NCBI GenBank assembly: GCA_030825115.1
Contig: JAPJQL010000015.1
Coordinates: 4,828-68,827, forward strand
DNA from: Lachnospiraceae bacterium
GTDB lineage: Bacteria > Bacillota > Clostridia > Lachnospirales > Lachnospiraceae
Reading direction: 5' to 3'
Length of the DNA stretch: 64,000 nt
Under the pieces are notes generated by a model. The model was not told the DNA's origin, searched no databases, and saw only the letters and a list, made by a program, of their open reading frames with translations. Positions 24,428-32,723 of the stretch are shown in pieces. The position numbers were made by a program, and so were the translations under genes. Position 1 is the stretch's first letter. Each line of letters begins with the position of its first letter.

Positions 24428-25612
24428 TTATTTTGCCTCCTGCTTCACAAACGCAACAAGCCTGTCAATCTCTTCTTCTGTCACAAACCAATTCAAGGAC
24501 ACACGAATCCCTTCTTCCTGTGTATACAGATTCATGGTCCGCCATTGTATGATGATTTTTTCTTGTTCCCACGCCTTTTTTACAAGCGCCTGATGGTCTT
24601 TCCCCGGGATTGCAAAAGAAAAGATCCCGGTTATCAGCCGGTCATCCTCCGGTGATAACAATTTTGCCTGAGGAATCTCCCTGATAAAGGCATCTTTGCA
24701 ATATCGGTGCAGCTCACGTTTTCTTTCAATAATATTTTCCAGTCCAATCTTGTCTGCCAGTTTTATCGCCTCTGTAAAAGCCGCATACATCGGCGTATGA
24801 CGCCCGCCATATTCAAATCTCCTGGCATCCGGTTGTGGAACCAGAGAATTTGTGTCAAAGGAAAAAGATTCCTGCATCCCTACGCCTCCAAACGGAACTT
24901 TAACCTGACCGAGCAATTCTTTTCTGACATAAACCGCTGCAATCCCCTCCGGTCCGCACAACCATTTATGACATGACAACAGGTAAAAATCACAGCCGAC
25001 CTGTTTCACATCGATTGCAATATTTCCTGCCGCCTGTGCTCCATCCAGCACCGTGAGTACGCCACGTTTTGCTGCCTCCCGGCACATGTCATCTGCCGGA
25101 ACTGCCGCGCCAGTCGTATGGAACACATGGCTGAATACAGTCATTTTTGTACGCCCATTTAAGCTGTTTTGAAACTGTGTAAGAATCTGCTCCCGGTTAC
25201 CCAGCCCGCAGAATTTTTCTGTCTCAATCTGGTATTCCGGCTCCAGCACAAAGCAGGGCAGAATTGAAGCCGGATTTTCCTGGTCCGATATCAAAATCTG
25301 GTCTCCCGGTTTCCAGTCAAACATCCGGTTAATAGTATTCAGTCCCTCCGCAATACAGCGCACAAAAAATATCTCATCTGGCTCTGCATTGATAAACCCT
25401 GCAACATCTCTCCTCACCGTTTCCAGTTCATTTTTAAGCCAGTCATGTACCTCCACGTTAACCTGGCCTTCCATGGCCATGCGGGTAAATATCTCTTCCA
25501 TACGGTCCAGGACTGGCAATGCTAAAGGTCCACACCCTGCAGAGTTTAGATACGTATATTTGTTTGCCGCCGGAAGGAGTTTTCGGTATTCTTCAAAATA
25601 TGCTGCATCCAT
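24428..25612 (-). CDS. class V aminotransferase / cysteine desulfurase-like PLP enzyme
   Basis: 394 residues, fold type I. The PLP-binding Lys is in LLSCHKWLCGPEGIAAVYV (about residue 215); the preceding DGAQAAGNIAIDVKQVGCDFY holds the Asp that contacts the pyridine nitrogen. It resembles the isopenicillin-N-epimerase/selenocysteine-lyase-like branch rather than NifS/IscS, as no clear active-site Cys loop is seen. Members epimerise, transaminate or desulfurise amino acids. Starts one base after the amidohydrolase stop. Next to a RidA protein, which clears enamine by-products of PLP enzymes, so an amino-acid catabolic step is likely. Confidence 0.87.
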   Translation of the reverse strand: MDAAYFEEYRKLLPAANKYTYLNSAGCGPLALPVLDRMEEIFTRMAMEGQVNVEVHDWLKNELETVRRDVAGFINAEPDEIFFVRCIAEGLNTINRMFDWKPGDQILISDQENPASILPCFVLEPEYQIETEKFCGLGNREQILTQFQNSLNGRTKMTVFSHVFHTTGAAVPADDMCREAAKRGVLTVLDGAQAAGNIAIDVKQVGCDFYLLSCHKWLCGPEGIAAVYVRKELLGQVKVPFGGVGMQESFSFDTNSLVPQPDARRFEYGGRHTPMYAAFTEAIKLADKIGLENIIERKRELHRYCKDAFIREIPQAKLLSPEDDRLITGIFSFAIPGKDHQALVKKAWEQEKIIIQWRTMNLYTQEEGIRVSLNWFVTEEEIDRLVAFVKQEAK

Positions 25613-25613
25613 G

Positions 25614-26834
25614 TTATCTTGCCACCCTTTCCCCTCTTTTTAAAACCATCGTAACATCCTTCAGATTCAATAGGGACTCCAACGGATTTTTATTTGTTAC
25701 GATTATATCCGCCTGTTTTCCCTCTTCAATCGAACCTGCCCAATCATCAATTCCAAGAACCTCTGCTGCCAGGCTGGTCGCAGAAATCAGCACATCTTCC
25801 CTCGCCATGCCCACCTTTTTCTCAAGCATGTCCAAAGTCAAATACAATTCATTGAATTTTGTATTTTTACATCCGGCATCTGTCCCTGCAAAAATCGGAA
25901 CGCCTGTCCGGTACATCTTTCCTGTGGTGGAAAAACGGCTCTGCTGGAAATCTGCCCACATAGCGATTTTATCCGGCTGCGGTGCAGCCAGTTCGGCCGG
26001 AAGAATATAAGCTTTTCCCATCGCCGGATTCACTGCAATTCCCCTTGCCGCCATCTCAACTGCCAGCTCCGGTCTATAATCTTCCCCCTCCGCACACTTA
26101 AAACTGCAATGTTCCAGGATATCAAACCCTGCACGAATCGCACAGCGGATTCCATTGACACTATGGACATGTCCTGCAACCTTCTTGCCCCGCTCATGAG
26201 CTTCCTTAACAATCGCCGTCAGAGTCTCTTCATCGTACTGGTCTATCATGGAATTGCTGCCAGGCGTCATGTTGCCGCCGGAAACCATCACCTTGATATA
26301 ATCCACGCCCTCTTTCAGCAGGCTCCGAACTTCCTTTACAACCTCTTCCTTACCGTCTGCCTCCAGACCGCAGAAATTACAGTGCCCTCCTGTCACCGTG
26401 ACCGGCATTCCTGCCGTAATAATATCCGGTCCCTGCATCTCTCCCCTTCGAATAAAATCCCTCAGTTCCAAAATCGACATGCCTTTTGCGCCACAATCCC
26501 TTACGGTCGTCACCCCGCTTCTCAACGCAGTCTGGGCAGCATGGATTTCCCGCATCAGTATCTCCGAATAGGAATCTTTCAAAAGTTCCGTAACGGGCTG
26601 CATGCTGGCACTAAAGCTTAAATGCAGATGTCCATCAATCAGCCCAGGAAGTACAAATTGATCTCCTGTATCCAGTTTTTCCACCTGTGGATCCTTTAAT
26701 TCATCATCAAATGCTTCTAACGGAGCTATCTTTTTTATCCGTTCTCCTTCAATCAAAATGCCGACGGTCCCTTCCGATACTTCGGCTTTTTTCCCTGCAC
26801 AGCTTATCAAATGTTTTGTAATCATTAATTTCAT
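25614..26834 (-). CDS. amidohydrolase (imidazolonepropionase/prolidase-like)
   Basis: 406 residues of the amidohydrolase superfamily. Metal and catalytic residues: HxH in LIDGHLHLSF, Lys in DYIKVMVSGGN, His in AGHVHSVNG and ILEHCSF, and Asp in FAGTDAGC. The small beta domains at both ends hold the sheet (ISCAGKKAEVSEGTVGILIEGERIKKI...). Related enzymes split Xaa-Pro dipeptides, N-acyl amino acids or imidazolones. Cytosolic. With TRAP uptake, the MBL hydrolase and aminotransferase nearby, it probably opens an amide bond in an imported acidic amino-acid derivative (inference). Confidence 0.87.
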   Translation of the reverse strand: MKLMITKHLISCAGKKAEVSEGTVGILIEGERIKKIAPLEAFDDELKDPQVEKLDTGDQFVLPGLIDGHLHLSFSASMQPVTELLKDSYSEILMREIHAAQTALRSGVTTVRDCGAKGMSILELRDFIRRGEMQGPDIITAGMPVTVTGGHCNFCGLEADGKEEVVKEVRSLLKEGVDYIKVMVSGGNMTPGSNSMIDQYDEETLTAIVKEAHERGKKVAGHVHSVNGIRCAIRAGFDILEHCSFKCAEGEDYRPELAVEMAARGIAVNPAMGKAYILPAELAAPQPDKIAMWADFQQSRFSTTGKMYRTGVPIFAGTDAGCKNTKFNELYLTLDMLEKKVGMAREDVLISATSLAAEVLGIDDWAGSIEEGKQADIIVTNKNPLESLLNLKDVTMVLKRGERVAR

Positions 26835-26845
26835 GGTATTGCCTC

Positions 26846-27592
26846 CTACATCATCTGCGGCAAGGTAGAATACTCCAATGCCTGTATCGCCCGATCTACA
26901 TGTTCCTGTCCTCCGCTCATTGTAAAGCGGTCATGTGAGGGAATCAACGCGTCAATCTTCCGTCCAGCAAGTTTCCCGATATTCTTGCGGTATCCCTCCA
27001 TCGTAGAACCAAAGCAGTTGATCAGGCTCAGTTTCCCATCCAGATAAACGCTGTCCCCACTGAACAAATACCGCTTCCCATTTTTCCAAAGAAGATAGCA
27101 GACCGACTCAATGCTATGACCGGGCAGCAGAATCGCCGTTATCAGTGCATTGCCGACAGAATATACTTCCTCATCTTCCGTAACATGGTCCACCTTGCCA
27201 TGAACATATTGATAATCCATAGGATATGCCCCTTTTTTCTTGGCGGCAATCAACCCAAGTTCCTCCTCGCTCCCCTCTTCCAAAAGCTTTTTTTCTCCGG
27301 CAGAAGCCACTGTAACCACTTGCGTCAGCCTTGTCTGCATCTCGCAGACCCCTCCGCCGTGATCCCCGTGGGCATGGGTTAGAAATATGTAACGAACTGA
27401 TTCTATATCCACTCCCGTGTCCTTAATATTATCGAGAATACGCATGGTATCAAGTCCGCTTCCTGCATCAATCAGACAGGCGTATCCTTCATCCTCAATC
27501 AGGTATACATTGCCATCCTTTTGATGAGATATCCCCGGTCCGCCTTTTCCTCCCGCCACCATATAAATCCCTGTATCTAAGCGAATATACAT
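26846..27592 (-). CDS. MBL-fold metallohydrolase
   Basis: 248 residues. The zinc motif THAHGDHGGG (about residues 73-82), downstream His in LPGHSIESV, Asp in FSGDSVYLDG and His in IPSHDRFTM complete the metallo-beta-lactamase site. No secretion signal. Such enzymes hydrolyse thioesters, lactones or amides. It lies 14 bases after the TRAP permease and 11 before the amidohydrolase in one operon, suggesting a lactone or amide hydrolysis step for the transported compound. Confidence 0.88.
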   Translation of the reverse strand: MYIRLDTGIYMVAGGKGGPGISHQKDGNVYLIEDEGYACLIDAGSGLDTMRILDNIKDTGVDIESVRYIFLTHAHGDHGGGVCEMQTRLTQVVTVASAGEKKLLEEGSEEELGLIAAKKKGAYPMDYQYVHGKVDHVTEDEEVYSVGNALITAILLPGHSIESVCYLLWKNGKRYLFSGDSVYLDGKLSLINCFGSTMEGYRKNIGKLAGRKIDALIPSHDRFTMSGGQEHVDRAIQALEYSTLPQMM

Positions 27593-27606
27593 ATGACATC
27601 CTCCTT

Positions 27607-28896
27607 TTACATCAAACCAAACAGAGTCGGCAAAAATGTGACAGTCGGCTCAAAATATGTTGTTATCAAAAGCACAATCATCTCCGCGATACAAAACGGA
27701 AGGATAGCCTTCATCGTCCGTTCCATAGAAATCTTCCCTATCCCTGATGCCACAAAAAGACAAACTCCAAACGGAGGCGTAGCCAGTCCGATAATGACAT
27801 TCAGGACAAACATCACTCCAAAATGGACCGGGTTAATCCCAAAAGACGCCGCAATCGGAGCCAGGATTGGCGCAAAAATCAACAAGTTTGCATTAGCATC
27901 CATAATACAGCCCAAAAATAAAAGGAACACATTCATCATCAACAGCACAATTACTTTGCTGGAAGTAACACTCATGATGAATTCACTCATAATCGCCGGA
28001 ATCTGTCCCATTGCCACAAGCCAACCCAGCGGATAAGAGACTGCCACGATCACAAGCACCGAACCCGCCAGCGCCATGGAGTCACATAAGCTTTTCAGAA
28101 TAATCCTGGCATTCAGGCATCTGTAATAAAAAATACCAACCAACAGTGCATACACCACAGCGATACTGGATGCCTCCGTCGGCGTAAAAATCCCTCCCAA
28201 AATACCTCCCAGGATAATCAGCATCATGACTACCGCCGGCAGAGATTTAAACAGGGAAAATGCGATTTCCTTCGGCGTGTACTTTTGTGTATTCTTTGGG
28301 TATTTTCGCTTGTGGCTGAAATATGCTGCAACAAGCATCAAACCTACTCCCAATAAAATCCCGGGAATAATTCCTCCGATAAAGAGCGCGGCTACCGACA
28401 CAGATGCTACCGAACCGTACAGCACCATTCCGATGCTGGGCGGAATGATTGGTCCGATAACAGAGGAAGAAGCCGTAACAGCAACGGAAAAATCCGGGTC
28501 ATAGCCTTCCTCAACCATAGCAGGTATCAACGTCCCTCCGATTGCCGCCGTATCCGATACCGCAGAACCGGATATTCCGGCAAAAAACATGGAACCCACG
28601 ATATTTGCATGTGCAAGGCTTCCTCTCACCCGTCCGCAGAGTACGCGGCAAAGCAATAAAAGATCATTGATGATTCCGCCTTTTCCCATCAAATCTCCTG
28701 CCCACACAAACATGGGAAGTGCAATGAGCGTGAAACTGTCAATTCCATTGTACATTTGCTGAAAATTCATGATTAAAGGAGCTTCCCCCCACATGATGAT
28801 GGCAAACGCCACCGCTAACCCTACGCCAAACGCAATCGGCATCCCTGTAAGCAACAGCACAATCAGGGAACCGAACAAATATACCCCTACGTTCAT
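27607..28896 (-). CDS. TRAP transporter large permease (DctM)
   Basis: 429 residues from the ATG at 28896, preceded by AAGGAGGAG; this leaves one base after the dctQ stop, whereas the longer frame overlaps it. A 12-helix DctM fold with TRAP-typical MFFAGISGSAVSDTAAIGGTLIPAM and SSVIGPIIPPSIGMVLYG. With DctQ and DctP it imports organic or amino acid derivatives using a Na+ gradient. Confidence 0.95.
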   Translation of the reverse strand: MNVGVYLFGSLIVLLLTGMPIAFGVGLAVAFAIIMWGEAPLIMNFQQMYNGIDSFTLIALPMFVWAGDLMGKGGIINDLLLLCRVLCGRVRGSLAHANIVGSMFFAGISGSAVSDTAAIGGTLIPAMVEEGYDPDFSVAVTASSSVIGPIIPPSIGMVLYGSVASVSVAALFIGGIIPGILLGVGLMLVAAYFSHKRKYPKNTQKYTPKEIAFSLFKSLPAVVMMLIILGGILGGIFTPTEASSIAVVYALLVGIFYYRCLNARIILKSLCDSMALAGSVLVIVAVSYPLGWLVAMGQIPAIMSEFIMSVTSSKVIVLLMMNVFLLFLGCIMDANANLLIFAPILAPIAASFGINPVHFGVMFVLNVIIGLATPPFGVCLFVASGIGKISMERTMKAILPFCIAEMIVLLITTYFEPTVTFLPTLFGLM

Positions 28897-28897
28897 C

Positions 28898-29431
28898 CTA
28901 CTCCTCCTTCTCGCCAAAGGTAAAAAATTCCTTCATCTGTACCAATAGCTGCGGAACCGCATGCACCATCATGACACACGCGCCAACATACAATCCCATC
29001 GCAGGATAAATCAGCGGTATCTTCGTGACAGAAGCTTTCTGCCGCTCAAAAATCCCCATTGCGTCATTGCCCGACTTGATAAAGATGACAAGATACGTCA
29101 TTAAAAGAATTGTCCCGATTATCTCCATCAGTTTCTGTCCCCGCAGAGGAAGTCTGTCCACCAGGACCCGAAAAGATGTCAGATCTTTTCTCTTCATAGC
29201 GATACTGCTTCCAATAAACGCCAGCCAGATTAGACAGAAGCGCGCAATCTCTTCCGTAAAAATCGCAGGATTTTTCAAGACAAATCTGGTAAACACGCCC
29301 CAGGCAAGACACGCTGTCATAATGATTCCCACAATCACCACAACCACACAACATATCTGATTTAAAAAGTCACTTATTTTGGTCAGGACAAAGATAATTT
29401 TATCAAACCAGCTTTTATTCCTCACATCCAT
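28898..29431 (-). CDS. TRAP transporter small permease (DctQ)
   Basis: 177 residues, four membrane spans. The segment FTEEIARFCLIWLAFIGSSIAMKRKD is typical of the DctQ family. It scaffolds the DctM permease. ATG preceded by AAGGAGGA. Separated from dctP by two hairpins. Confidence 0.93.
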   Translation of the reverse strand: MDVRNKSWFDKIIFVLTKISDFLNQICCVVVVIVGIIMTACLAWGVFTRFVLKNPAIFTEEIARFCLIWLAFIGSSIAMKRKDLTSFRVLVDRLPLRGQKLMEIIGTILLMTYLVIFIKSGNDAMGIFERQKASVTKIPLIYPAMGLYVGACVMMVHAVPQLLVQMKEFFTFGEKEE

Positions 29432-29446
29432 TCCTCCTTATGCATT

Positions 29447-29517
29447 CCGGCATCAAACGATGCCGGTCAACTGGAGAAAGGGGACGTAACACGGTCCTGT
29501 GTTTTGTCCCCCTTCTC
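29447..29517 (-). other. two stem-loops between dctP and dctQ
   Basis: First CCGGCAT/ATGCCGG (29447-29466, 6-base loop). Second GAGAAAGGGGAC (29474-29485) against GTCCCCCTTCTC (29506-29517) with an inner AACAC/GTGTT. No T-tract, so they probably protect the dctP part of the message and give excess binding protein. The second TRAP operon has a comparable hairpin at 50698-50743. Confidence 0.6.
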
Positions 29518-29528
29518 TTCAGGTTCCG

Positions 29529-30644
29529 CTATTCCATCGCTGCCACTTTATCAAATAATTCCTGATCTACCGTCTTTCCGCTGCCGATAAATTCTGGCCA
29601 TATTGCCTGTGCCGCCTGATTCCAGAGTTTCTGCTCTTCTTCTGTCACATTAATGATCGTGACACCTTCCTCCGTCATCAGCGTTTCAATCTCATTATTT
29701 TTTTCCTCAATCAACTTGTCTTTCTGTACTTCTGCCTCCTGCCCAGCTTCGACGACGATATTATACAGTTCGGAGCCTTCTCCTCCCAGCTTTTCCACCG
29801 CCTTTTCAGAGAGCAGCTTGAACGTAGTAATATAGGAAAGATTGATGATCGTACAGTATTTCGTCACCTCACACAATTTATTTCCATAAGTTCCTGCCGG
29901 ATGGGTATAGATTCCATCAATGGTTCCCTGTTGCAGTCCTGTATACAGTTCGGTAAATGCCATCGGAGTCGGCGCAATCCCCACCTGTTTAAAAAGCGCC
30001 ATCTCAATATCAGAGCCTGTCGTCCTGAATTTCATCCCCTTACAGTCGTCTGGTATATGGATTTCTTTATTTCCATTGTAGAACAGCGCTCTTGCCGCAC
30101 CGCCGTCACAGTCAAACATAACCGGTGTCAGTCCCGTATCTGCTTTAATCTTCTCTGTGACTTCTTCTCTTAAATCTGACTGCCAGACTGACCGCATCTG
30201 CTTTGCATTCTTATAAACGCCGGGAATATCGGTAAACGCCGCCGCATCGGTCCAATCAGCAAGATTGCCTGCCGCACATTTTCCGATATCCACCGTACCG
30301 GCCATCAAAGCTCCCGTGATTTCCTTATCCCCTCCCAGCTGATTATTAGGATAATATTCAATCTTGATTCTGCCACCGGAATTTTTCTCTACCAGGTCAA
30401 TAAAATACAGGTTTCCTTCGTATTCCGGCATCCCAGGAACTTCCGTATCTGCAAATTTCAACACGATTACATCTTCTGCCGGAATGTCTGTGGCTTCCTT
30501 TTTTTCTTCTGTATCTGCTTTTTCAGTCTGTTTTTCCAGCTCTGCCGTGGAAGCTGCCGTCGCCTTTGCCGTTTGATTTCCTCCACACCCTGCAAGACCC
30601 AGAGTAAGCGTTGCTACAAGTACCATTGATAATGCTCTCTTCAT
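29529..30644 (-). CDS. TRAP transporter solute-binding lipoprotein (DctP)
   Basis: 371 residues. Signal peptide with lipobox LAGC (Cys about 20), then an acidic/Thr-rich linker of about 40 residues, then the DctP fold: FYNGNKEIHIPDDCKGMKFR holds the region of the carboxylate-binding Arg, and PTPMAFTELYTGLQQGTIDG is the family hallmark. It binds an acidic solute outside the membrane. The conserved Arg suggests a carboxylate ligand; its identity is unknown. Confidence 0.94.
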   Translation of the reverse strand: MKRALSMVLVATLTLGLAGCGGNQTAKATAASTAELEKQTEKADTEEKKEATDIPAEDVIVLKFADTEVPGMPEYEGNLYFIDLVEKNSGGRIKIEYYPNNQLGGDKEITGALMAGTVDIGKCAAGNLADWTDAAAFTDIPGVYKNAKQMRSVWQSDLREEVTEKIKADTGLTPVMFDCDGGAARALFYNGNKEIHIPDDCKGMKFRTTGSDIEMALFKQVGIAPTPMAFTELYTGLQQGTIDGIYTHPAGTYGNKLCEVTKYCTIINLSYITTFKLLSEKAVEKLGGEGSELYNIVVEAGQEAEVQKDKLIEEKNNEIETLMTEEGVTIINVTEEEQKLWNQAAQAIWPEFIGSGKTVDQELFDKVAAME

Positions 30645-30675
30645 AAAACCTTCCTCCTAAACGTTCTGACTATGG

Positions 30676-31146
30676 TTATTCCCGTTTCAATTCCACTATC
30701 ATCTCAATTTCTACCGGCGTGCCAAAGGGAAGCTCATTCGTTCCAAGAGCAGCTCTGGCATGCTTCCCACTTTCTCCAAATGCCTCAAGCAACAGTTCGG
30801 ATCCGCCATTGATAACATACGGCTGTTCACCAAAACCGGGGGCACTGGCAACAAATCCCAGCACTTTAACAATCCGCTTCACCCGGTCCAGATTGCCAAT
30901 ACTGTACTTGAGCGCAGCCAGGCAATTAATCATGGACTGCCTTGCACATGCCTTCCCCTCCTCCACAGTCAATCCTTCCCCCAACCGTCCTTTGTAAAGA
31001 AGTCTGCCGTCTTTTTTACAGTCCTGACCAGATACATACACCAGGCTGTCTCCAAAAATCACAGATGGCTCATAATCTGCCACCGGTTTTGGCGCTTCCG
31101 GGAGGACGATTCCTGCCTCCCTCAGCCGTTCTTCCACTACCCCCAT
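30676..31146 (-). CDS. RidA/YjgF family protein
   Basis: 156 residues from the ATG at 31146 (GGAAGG upstream); the frame is open to 31212 but that part overlaps the terminator region. YjgF/YER057c/UK114 fold with GTNELPFGTPVEIEMIVEL at the end. The enamine-deaminase Arg of true RidA is normally in a VAR...R context near residue 105; here the region reads GKHARAALGTNELPFG, so a Rid subfamily other than RidA proper is likely. Such proteins hydrolyse enamine/imine intermediates made by PLP enzymes, fitting the aminotransferase in this operon. Confidence 0.85.
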   Translation of the reverse strand: MGVVEERLREAGIVLPEAPKPVADYEPSVIFGDSLVYVSGQDCKKDGRLLYKGRLGEGLTVEEGKACARQSMINCLAALKYSIGNLDRVKRIVKVLGFVASAPGFGEQPYVINGGSELLLEAFGESGKHARAALGTNELPFGTPVEIEMIVELKRE

Positions 31147-31185
31147 TGTCTTCCTTCCTTTCTTTTTTTTATCAAAAAAGACACT

Positions 31186-31219
31186 AAAAAAGAGTACCCA
31201 AACCAAAGGCACTCTTTTT
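31186..31219 (-). terminator. terminator between the regulator and the RidA/TRAP genes
   Basis: Minus-strand AAAAAGAGTGCC pairs with GGGTACTCTTTTT (8 bp with one G-U, plus the A/T ends) around an 8-base loop, followed by TTTTT. It would make the regulator gene mostly monocistronic or let read-through be controlled. No separate promoter was found after it. Confidence 0.7.
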
Positions 31220-31245
31220 CACTCTCTTTTCAGATTCTGTTCTGG

Positions 31246-31911
31246 TTATTCCTCCTCACCCGTCTTCTTTTCCCCGCGGATGTTGTCCAGATAATTGTAC
31301 AGCGTAAACTTGGATATCTGCAATAACTCACAAATTCTCTGACCGGATTTTGATATCAAAAATGCACCTTTCCTGTCGAGATAGGCAATAAACGCCATCT
31401 TCTCTTCCCGGTTCATCTCCGATGCTGCTTTTCCAATCTTTTTCTCTCCATCAACAAACAGATAATCCAAAAGCTGACTCACATTGTCTGCAAAGATTTC
31501 GTCCTGCTGCCCCTGCTCTTTTAATTCATACTGATTGTAAGATTTTAAAAACTCCTCAAACTTCACGGTTTTGGTAATGTCCAGATTGATGCAGAGGGAT
31601 CCAATGATATTATCCTCATCGTCCTTTATGTACATACTGGATGTTCTGAGAATCTTTCCATCCCTTGTATGGATGACATAGTTGTAGCGATTCCCGTTCT
31701 CAACATTTCCGCTCAGCACTTCCAGTCCCAGATTGCTCCCGCACCCTCCTATGCTTCTTCCCGTGATATGACCATTCCTGATGTCAACGATGGTATGATT
31801 GTAATCCTTGGTCAGGTCATGTAAGACAAGTTCGCATGTCTTGCCGAACTGCTTCTCCAGCATATCCATAATGTTCTGCCATAAATCCCACTGCTCATAA
31901 ATATTCTTCAT
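31246..31911 (-). CDS. YheO/DauR-type transcriptional regulator (PAS + HTH)
   Basis: 221 residues. N-terminal YheO-like PAS domain (about 5-115: LEKQFGKTCELVLHDLTKDYNHTIVDIRNGHITGRSIG...GSLCINLDIT) and a C-terminal HTH (about 165-215: ISKSGQRICELLQISKFTLYNYLDNIRG). DauR of this family represses D-arginine catabolism. It is promoter-proximal to the RidA/TRAP operon, and its own promoter contains matched palindromes, so autoregulation and control of the operon by the imported compound are likely. Confidence 0.9.
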   Translation of the reverse strand: MKNIYEQWDLWQNIMDMLEKQFGKTCELVLHDLTKDYNHTIVDIRNGHITGRSIGGCGSNLGLEVLSGNVENGNRYNYVIHTRDGKILRTSSMYIKDDEDNIIGSLCINLDITKTVKFEEFLKSYNQYELKEQGQQDEIFADNVSQLLDYLFVDGEKKIGKAASEMNREEKMAFIAYLDRKGAFLISKSGQRICELLQISKFTLYNYLDNIRGEKKTGEEE

Positions 31912-31996
31912 ATCGTTACCACCTTTATTTAGTAATTTTATGATAGCATTATTTTATTTTTTTGGCAAATTATGGTATCTGTTTCGTATTTGATAT

Positions 31997-32011
31997 CTAA
32001 CTTTTAGTTTG
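31997..32011. promoter_or_regulatory. third, degenerate copy of the regulator operator
   Basis: CTAACTTTTAGTTTG shares the ACTTTTAGT core with the two better copies. It lies just past the predicted start of transcription, 32 bases from the next copy. Confidence 0.4.
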
Positions 32012-32021
32012 TTATATTTTA

Positions 32022-32050
32022 TATATACCATACTTTTAGTATGATGTCAA
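32022..32050 (-). promoter_or_regulatory. promoter of the YheO/DauR-type regulator with operator in its spacer
   Basis: TTGACA (32045-32050), 17-base spacer, TATATA (32022-32027) on the minus strand. Fifteen of the 17 spacer bases are the palindrome CATACTTTTAGTATG (32029-32043), so a repressor dimer bound there would directly cover the polymerase site. Confidence 0.8.
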
Positions 32051-32058
32051 TTATTTTT

Positions 32059-32073
32059 CATACTTTTGGTATG
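32059..32073. promoter_or_regulatory. second operator copy upstream of the -35
   Basis: CATACTTTTGGTATG differs in one base from the spacer copy and starts exactly 30 bases from it, about three helical turns, so both sites face the same side of the DNA. Confidence 0.7.
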
Positions 32074-32086
32074 GTTTTTGAGAAAT

Positions 32087-32132
32087 AAAAAGCAACCGTG
32101 AATTTCTGTACCTGACAGAATATTCACGATTG
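32087..32132 (-). terminator. terminator of the padR-DUF1700 operon
   Basis: Minus-strand GCAATCGTGAAT pairs with ATTCACGGTTGC (one mismatch), with a further TCTG/CAGA inside, followed by TTTTTATTT. Six bases past the last stop codon. Confidence 0.85.
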
Positions 32133-32138
32133 CACATT

Positions 32139-32723
32139 TTAAGAAAACTCAACAAACTCTCTCATCCCCGGATTCATCCAGATCTCTATCGATTTGACGC
32201 TCTCCATACGGTAGGAACCTACCTGTCCCTGTTTCAGCTCTCCCAGGATTTTGTCCTTGCTCCGCATAAACAGGTCAAACTCATTCCCCGAATAATAGGA
32301 TTCCAACCAGACATCCCCCTGATACTTACCGCTCTCCCGGGCAGCAGTTCCCGTATCCTCCCCGTCTGTCATGTCCGCCTCTTTTTCCAATTTTTCCTCA
32401 TATGTCTCATAGTCGGTCCAGAAGTTCACATAATCCGGATTGTAGGTAACGACGTACCGAATCGTATCCATCGGGATCTCCTCATCATAATGAACTCCAT
32501 TCACATGATAAAATCTCATGATTCGGATTTTTCTTCCCTCCTCCGGTGTAACCGTCACATCCAGATTCTCTGTCACCATATTTTCTTCGCCAAGGATATG
32601 TTCTCCCGTATATTCCAGCGAAGTATATTCTGCAATTGCCACTCCCGTACCGATTCCTCCCAGCAGGACCCCGGCGCAGAATACAGCGACGGCTGCTTTG
32701 ATAACCGTATTCTTTTTAAACAT
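32139..32723 (-). CDS. membrane-anchored exported protein, function unknown
   Basis: 194 residues. One N-terminal hydrophobic segment (about 8-30) acts as signal anchor; the rest is a soluble acidic domain with a Tyr/Asp-rich middle (DYVNFWTDYETYEEKLEKEAD). No Cys lipobox. I do not recognise a named domain. Third gene of a padR-DUF1700 set, overlapping it by 8 bases, where a DUF4097-like putative adhesin commonly sits in related clusters. Possibly an envelope-stress partner (inference). Confidence 0.75.
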   Translation of the reverse strand: MFKKNTVIKAAVAVFCAGVLLGGIGTGVAIAEYTSLEYTGEHILGEENMVTENLDVTVTPEEGRKIRIMRFYHVNGVHYDEEIPMDTIRYVVTYNPDYVNFWTDYETYEEKLEKEADMTDGEDTGTAARESGKYQGDVWLESYYSGNEFDLFMRSKDKILGELKQGQVGSYRMESVKSIEIWMNPGMREFVEFS

